A stretch of 11,128 nucleotides of DNA, taken from the NCBI GenBank assembly GCA_030673275.1, contig DAOVJL010000016.1:1-11128 (forward strand), in the 5' to 3' direction. Below are positions 8,082 to 11,128 of the stretch, one piece after another. Each line of letters begins with the position of its first letter. Position 1 is the stretch's first letter. This DNA is from Sulfurimonas sp. (GTDB lineage Bacteria > Campylobacterota > Campylobacteria > Campylobacterales > Sulfurimonadaceae). The notes under the pieces were generated by a model. That model searched no databases. It was not told the DNA's origin and saw only the letters and a program-made list of their open reading frames with translations. The translations under genes were made by a program, and so were the position numbers.

Positions 8082-9683
8082 CTATTTTCCTGTAGCAAGA
8101 AGTGCTTCTTCATAGTGATATGCAATGCGAGTTATATGCCAACTTACCCGTTTGAGCCATCGTATACTTTCAAGGTAGTCTGTGCCTTTTTGTACATCTA
8201 TTTCTCCTCGTGCAATTTGCGTTATTATCGTCTGGCGATATGGCTTTAGATGCATGTATAAAACAGCCTTCGTTTTGTATGATAGTTTATACATTCTGTG
8301 CCACTGTTTTAACTCAACAGCTTCAATAATTGAGCTTATAGATGAAATTATAATATCACGCTCTTTTTTAAAACGTTCAGAGTTTTGAAGTGTTATTGCC
8401 CGGTTCTCATCTTCTTCACACCTCTCATGAAGTCGCTGCATATGGTCAAGTGTGTAGATCATTGCAACCAGCCTCTCCCATTGTGCACCAGATTCACTCT
8501 CTAATGATATTTGGTCAATATAAGCATGGGTTTTATTAAGCTCTTTTTGAAGAGCATTCATATCTACACGAGTGCTTTTAGAATCACCTAATATTGCATT
8601 TACATGACTTAGCAGAGCGACTATTTCTGTATGGATGCTGTTTTGAACAGCAGTTAGTGCTATTGGCGGTTGTTCAAGCAGTATAGTGTCCAATGTATTG
8701 GTAAACAGTGGTTTTTTTGCTGGAATTAGTTTAGTCATTAGATGAGCGAAATTATTTGTAAATGGTAAAACAATGATAAGACCGATAAAATTAAAAGTAG
8801 TATGAAAAGCGACGAGAGATATCTCTGCATTATCAGAAAGTGCGGTTGGGAAAAAACTCTCTAAAGCTATCGTAAAAGGGGTAATAAGAAAAAATGCACC
8901 GATTGCAGTCATAATATTATATATGACATGTGAAAAGCCAGTCCGACGAGCTTCTACAGATTGTCCAATAGTAGCAAGTGCCGCTGTAATTGTAGTACCT
9001 ACATCCATACCAATCACCATAGCTGCTGCTTGTTCAAAGTTGATTGCTCCGGCAAAAAGAGCACTTAGTGCAACTGCCACACCGGCACTTGATGATTGGG
9101 TTATAGCTGTGAAAATTATTCCCATAGCAACTAATTTTAGTCGTCCTGTAAATGTGTCTGGCGGAAGCATATCAGGATTTATAAAGTTGGCAAAAGTTCC
9201 CATCCCATCTTGCATCATAGCAATACCGACAAAAATTATTGAAAAACCGGCTAAAACATATCCAAAAGTTGCAAGGCGACCATTTGCAAAAAGGCGTAGC
9301 AAGGCACCTAAAAACAGAAACAACATCATGATATTACCGAGTTGTAGTTTGAAGCCAAGCAAAACGACAATCCATCCTGTAAAGGTTGTACCTATATTTG
9401 CACCAAAGATTATGCCTAAAGATTCAGAAAAGCCAATTAGTCCAGCTCCTACAAAACCAACTGTAGCGACTGTAGTCGCACTAGAAGACCTTAAAACTAT
9501 AGTTGTAATCATTCCAGTAACGGCACCACTAATGGGAGAATGGGTAAAACGCATTAGTGCCGAGCGCATAGTATTACCTGCTAGATTACCAAGACCATCT
9601 GTCATAATAATGATACCGAGCAAGAATAGCCCTAGACCACCAAGTGATTGAAGGATTGGCTCAATATTTTCTAATAGATTCAT
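8082..9683 (-). CDS. Na+/phosphate cotransporter, NptA/PNaS family, with PhoU-like C-terminal domain
   Basis: 533 residues from the ATG at 9683. A longer frame continues to 9740, but AGGAGG at 9692-9697, 8 nt before this ATG, decides the start. The first 325 residues or so are a membrane domain with two inverted Na_Pi_cotrans repeats. The second repeat holds the canonical QSSSA motif (196-200); the first reads LRSSSATT, with R65 where Gln is usual. GANIGTT (94-100) and GMDVGTT are the matching Gly-rich loops. From about residue 345 a soluble helical region resembles PhoU, typical of bacterial NptA-like proteins. It should import phosphate with sodium across the inner membrane; the PhoU-like tail may set its activity. 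It is the second gene of a unit with thpR, whose last 23 nt it overlaps. No terminator is obvious after it. Confidence 0.93.
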   Translation of the reverse strand: MNLLENIEPILQSLGGLGLFLLGIIIMTDGLGNLAGNTMRSALMRFTHSPISGAVTGMITTIVLRSSSATTVATVGFVGAGLIGFSESLGIIFGANIGTTFTGWIVVLLGFKLQLGNIMMLFLFLGALLRLFANGRLATFGYVLAGFSIIFVGIAMMQDGMGTFANFINPDMLPPDTFTGRLKLVAMGIIFTAITQSSSAGVAVALSALFAGAINFEQAAAMVIGMDVGTTITAALATIGQSVEARRTGFSHVIYNIMTAIGAFFLITPFTIALESFFPTALSDNAEISLVAFHTTFNFIGLIIVLPFTNNFAHLMTKLIPAKKPLFTNTLDTILLEQPPIALTAVQNSIHTEIVALLSHVNAILGDSKSTRVDMNALQKELNKTHAYIDQISLESESGAQWERLVAMIYTLDHMQRLHERCEEDENRAITLQNSERFKKERDIIISSISSIIEAVELKQWHRMYKLSYKTKAVLYMHLKPYRQTIITQIARGEIDVQKGTDYLESIRWLKRVSWHITRIAYHYEEALLATGK

Positions 9684-10161
9684 ATCTCGCCCCTCCTGGA
9701 TGTAGTATATGGCTCTGCATAAGTTCAAATCTTGACTCAACTACACCAATACTTTTGCTTTCATAATTGTTTAACATCTGTTTAAAAGCTTTTTTATCAA
9801 TTATATCTTTTATACGCATAAGTGTAACATGTGGAATAAAGGGTTTTGAATTTGGCAGGGAGAAGACATTACTTATAGATGATTGTAACATCTCCAGTTT
9901 TTGGCTTTTAGCTTTGGTATAGAGTATATTGTTATGTTCAAAGTAGCCTAAGGAATTTAACTCCAGCTGTTCAATCTTCTCGGATAGTGGCGGCATCTTT
10001 TCAAGTATCTCTTCAACTTCATAGGCATCGCCAAAAAAGCACACAGTCACATGTAGATTTTTCTCTGGTACCCAACGACCTTTTATAAGTCCTTCAAAGT
10101 CTGATTGGAGCTTGTCATATTCATCTATTTGTGCTTTAAGAGCCAAAAATATACGCTTCAT
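9661..10161 (-). CDS. thpR: RNA 2',3'-cyclic phosphodiesterase (2H phosphoesterase)
   Basis: 166 residues from the ATG at 10161, giving the family-typical beginning MKRIFLALK. The frame stays open upstream to 10272, but those residues look like untranslated promoter sequence. Two HxT motifs define the 2H active site: NLHVTV with H37 and T39, and PHVTLMRI with H111 and T113, spaced as in ThpR/LigT proteins. The family opens 2',3'-cyclic phosphate ends of RNA to 2'-phosphates and was first described as a reversible 2'-5' RNA ligase. It acts in the cytoplasm and is a little shorter than the usual 175-180 residues. Its stop overlaps the cotransporter start by 23 nt, so the two are probably co-transcribed, without an obvious shared pathway. 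No Shine-Dalgarno sequence precedes the ATG. Confidence 0.92.
   Translation of the reverse strand: MKRIFLALKAQIDEYDKLQSDFEGLIKGRWVPEKNLHVTVCFFGDAYEVEEILEKMPPLSEKIEQLELNSLGYFEHNNILYTKAKSQKLEMLQSSISNVFSLPNSKPFIPHVTLMRIKDIIDKKAFKQMLNNYESKSIGVVESRFELMQSHILHPGGARYESIRKY
9692..9697 (-). promoter_or_regulatory. Strong Shine-Dalgarno site fixing the cotransporter start
   Basis: AGGAGG, within AGGAGGGG, reads on the minus strand 8 nt upstream of the ATG at 9683 and lies inside the 3' end of thpR. It is the best ribosome binding site in the window and favours this start over the upstream ATG at 9740. Confidence 0.85.
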
Positions 10162-10168
10162 AGTTTTG

Positions 10169-10177
10169 AGTATAACA
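10169..10177 (-). promoter_or_regulatory. Extended -10 promoter of thpR, placed for a leaderless transcript
   Basis: TGT followed by TATACT reads on the minus strand (hexamer 10174-10169) and is separated from the thpR ATG by only 7 nt. The expected transcription start falls on or within a base of the ATG. Confidence 0.45.
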
Positions 10178-10218
10178 CATAGCACTTTTAAAACTCTTTT
10201 TAGATTGTAAAAATTAGA

Positions 10219-10224
10219 TACAAT
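10219..10224 (+). promoter_or_regulatory. -10 box of the Mut7-C gene, placed for a leaderless transcript
   Basis: TACAAT ends 6 nt before the ATG at 10231, so transcription should begin at or next to the start codon. No Shine-Dalgarno sequence is present (ATATTGGT precedes the ATG). Upstream is T-rich (CTCTTTTTAG at 10194-10203) without a clear -35. Confidence 0.4.
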
Positions 10225-10230
10225 ATTGGT

Positions 10231-10689
10231 ATGAAGACAGAAAGTGCACCTATATTTATTGCCGATTGCCACCTTGGAAAACTTGCTAAGTACCTAAGAG
10301 TGATGGGATTTGATACTCTATATTTTAACACAATTGATGATAATGATCTTATTGAGCTTGCCGATAAAGAAGAACGTATTATCTTAACACGAGACAGAGC
10401 TTTACATGAGCGTGAAAAAGCACCAACTTTTTATCTTGAAGCGGTTGATAACTTGGAGCAACTAAAAGCACTTCAAGAACATTTCAAAATTAAAAGTTAT
10501 GAACTTACTGGTCGTTGTATAATCTGTAATACCCAGCTTCAAAGTGTTGAAAAAGGTAAGGTTGAGGATAAAATTCCGAAAAAAGTAAAACTATATTTTT
10601 CAGAGTTTGAAATCTGTCCTACATGTAGTCGTATTTATTGGCATGGTGATCACTACAAGCGTATGATGAATATTATTGATGATATATAA
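10231..10689 (+). CDS. Mut7-C RNase domain protein with C-terminal zinc ribbon
   Basis: 152 residues. The N-terminal part is a PIN-like Mut7-C domain: IADCHLGKLAKYLRVMGFDT with D12, an acidic patch TIDDNDL (D36, D37, D39), and ILTRDRALHERE with D55, the acidic residues expected to bind metal. A zinc ribbon follows with C96-x2-C99 and C129-x2-C132, ending in the family-typical YWHGDHYKRM. The length is normal for the stand-alone bacterial form. The fold predicts a metal-dependent ribonuclease acting in the cytoplasm; substrate and physiological role are not established for this group. It is divergent from thpR, another RNA-end enzyme, across about 70 bp. No in-frame upstream start other than the ATG at 10231 fits, since a stop lies at 10201-10203. 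Confidence 0.9.
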   Translation: MKTESAPIFIADCHLGKLAKYLRVMGFDTLYFNTIDDNDLIELADKEERIILTRDRALHEREKAPTFYLEAVDNLEQLKALQEHFKIKSYELTGRCIICNTQLQSVEKGKVEDKIPKKVKLYFSEFEICPTCSRIYWHGDHYKRMMNIIDDI

Positions 10690-10750
10690 ATATTATAATA
10701 GTTTAAGCAATAGTGAACTATGATATAGAAAATAAAGTGAAGGATTTATT

Positions 10751-10897
10751 ATGATGGATAAGAAAAAAGTTAAAAAAATTGTGAAAAAAGAGCTAAAGGC
10801 TATACTGAAAAAAGAGCTTAAGCAAGATGTTAAAAAAGATGTTAAAGGTTATAAGAAAAAAGATAAAGCAGAGAAAAAGTCTAAAAAAAAGAAGTAG
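10751..10897 (+). CDS. Lysine-rich 48-residue protein, function unknown
   Basis: ATG at 10751 (a second ATG follows at once), stop TAG at 10895-10897. GAAGGA at 10739-10744 is a near-ideal Shine-Dalgarno 6 nt upstream, which argues for translation. 24 of 48 residues are Lys; there is no Cys, Trp, His or Pro. Residues about 7-31 place Val, Ile and Leu at 3-4 residue spacing among Lys and Glu (VKKIVKKELKAILKKELK), consistent with an amphipathic helix. Two KKELK and two KDVK motifs hint at internal duplication. The tail is almost pure Lys. Binding to nucleic acid or acidic polymers is plausible from charge alone. TATAAT at 10694-10699 and TATGAT at 10719-10724 are candidate -10 boxes. I do not recognise the family. 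Confidence 0.6.
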   Translation: MMDKKKVKKIVKKELKAILKKELKQDVKKDVKGYKKKDKAEKKSKKKK

Positions 10898-10907
10898 TTT
10901 AAATATA

Positions 10908-10929
10908 AAGGGCACCTCTAAAAACCCTT
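10908..10929. terminator. Probable bidirectional weak terminator between the lysine-rich gene and the candidate small RNA
   Basis: AAGGG (10908-10912) pairs with CCCTT (10925-10929) around a 12-nt loop. On the minus strand the hairpin is followed by TATATTTAAA, a U-rich exit suited to ending the small RNA; on the plus strand it lies 10 nt after the lysine-rich gene's stop. The stem is short, so confidence is limited. Confidence 0.35.
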
Positions 10930-11042
10930 GCATCCTCAGAGTCAAAAAGAAGGGTAAAACTGTGCAGAACTTTTTTTGAATAATAGCTATAGCTACGATG
11001 ATGAAAAATTCTGTGCAAGATTGCTCTTCTTTTTAGCTCTCT
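10908..11042 (-). ncRNA. Candidate structured small RNA with 6S-RNA-like shape
   Basis: The minus strand folds into one long hairpin. The outer stem pairs AGAG (11040-11037) with CUCU (10941-10938) and AAAAAGAAG (11034-11026) with CUUCUUUUU (10952-10944). A symmetric internal bubble of 12 nt on each side follows (11025-11014 and 10964-10953). The inner stem pairs CAGAAUUUUU (11013-11004) with AAAAA, one bulged base, and UUCUG, ending at 10965. The apical part contains the perfect palindrome TAGCTATAGCTA (10984-10995). The expected transcription start (about 11042) coincides with the base of the outer stem. A long hairpin with a central bubble mimicking an open promoter is the hallmark of 6S RNA, which binds the housekeeping RNA polymerase. 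The fold is seen in the sequence; the 6S identity is inference, as I cannot match conserved nucleotides. The 5' and 3' ends are estimates. Confidence 0.4.
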
Positions 11043-11048
11043 ATGGGC

Positions 11049-11057
11049 ATTATAGCA
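11049..11057 (-). promoter_or_regulatory. Extended -10 promoter upstream of the candidate small RNA
   Basis: TGC followed by a perfect TATAAT reads on the minus strand (hexamer 11054-11049). Seven bases downstream is the first base of the hairpin's outer stem, as expected for a transcription start. No -35 match is seen at 17 nt. Confidence 0.45.
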
Positions 11058-11128
11058 GATACACTACTACTACGTTTAAACCACTTGAAGCTACTGCTTC
11101 TGCGTAATTAAGCCTTGTATTAGCATAT

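Noticed and set aside
8923..9651. 242-codon open frame antisense to the cotransporter gene
   Set aside because: It is the complement of a well-supported membrane protein gene. Its translation is Ala/Pro/Ile-rich, without motifs or a ribosome binding site.
9684..9740. Longer version of the cotransporter starting at 9740
   Set aside because: The added 19 residues overlap thpR and have no membrane or family character. The AGGAGG before the ATG at 9683 clearly marks the start.
10162..10272. Longer version of thpR starting at 10272
   Set aside because: The extra residues would overlap the divergent Mut7-C gene and its promoter. The family begins at the MKRIFLALK stretch.
10698..10721. Inverted repeat ATAGTT / AACTAT upstream of the lysine-rich gene
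   Set aside because: It is only 6 bp per arm with a 12-nt spacer, in AT-rich DNA and with no T-run. Chance is likely and no operator match is known to me.
10910..10930. Possible insertion sequence terminus (GGGCACCTCTAAAAACCC)
   Set aside because: The GGGCACCTC/AAAACCC composition recalls some IS ends. No matching inverted copy, target duplication or transposase is seen in the window, so it was not called.
10899..11063. Minus-strand open frame through the candidate small RNA, ending RVFRGALYI
   Set aside because: It has no ATG or GTG start and no ribosome binding site, and its upstream limit is a stop codon at 11064-11066. The stem pairing better explains the segment.
11043..11128. tmRNA tag-like reading on the minus strand (ANT..NYAEAVAS)
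   Set aside because: The reading has no stop after the tag-like part and does not end in an Ala-Ala type tail. No tRNA-like acceptor ends are present nearby.

Overview
The window is AT-rich and tightly packed. Its gene content fits a Campylobacterota chromosome (a Sulfurimonas-like free-living epsilonproteobacterium): a LapB/LssB-type type I secretion locus, a Mut7-C/zinc-ribbon RNase protein, ThpR and a Na/Pi cotransporter, with promoters that have a clear -10 box but no clear -35. This placement comes from protein style and composition, not from a database match.

Left part (1-7920) is a type I secretion locus. It opens with the 3' end of a large secreted acidic repeat protein: a 33-bp tandem array encoding an 11-residue Thr/Asp/Glu-rich unit, then a C-terminal domain like the secretion-signal ends of giant adhesins, then a hairpin terminator. 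After it, on the same strand and with its own promoter, is an ATP-grasp ligase. Converging on it from the right is a four-gene minus-strand operon read as tolC-ompA fusion, LapB-like ABC exporter, HlyD-like periplasmic adaptor, LuxR-type regulator. The genes are 17 nt apart or overlap. A good -10 box lies about 30 nt upstream of the first gene. The three transport genes form a complete inner membrane-periplasm-outer membrane export machine, and the acidic repeat protein is its obvious substrate.

Middle part (8082-10161) is a second minus-strand unit: thpR (RNA 2',3'-cyclic phosphodiesterase), whose end overlaps the start of an NptA-like Na/Pi cotransporter with a PhoU-like tail. Divergent from it, across about 70 bp, is a Mut7-C RNase-domain/zinc-ribbon gene. 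Both divergent genes have a -10 box only 6-7 nt before the ATG and no Shine-Dalgarno sequence, so both may be leaderless.

Right end (10690-11128): a 48-codon gene with a very good ribosome binding site encodes a protein that is half lysine. It is followed by a roughly 135-nt imperfect hairpin with a symmetric 12 x 12 internal bubble, preceded on the minus strand by an extended -10 promoter. This looks like a structured small RNA of 6S shape. The last 70 bases hold no convincing gene.

The least ordinary item is the ATP-grasp ligase set between a Glu/Asp-rich secreted protein and its secretion machine: it could be a modification enzyme for that substrate. Other notable points are a TolC-OmpA fusion, an ABC ATPase with Gln in the H-loop position, the lysine-rich microprotein and the 6S-shaped RNA.
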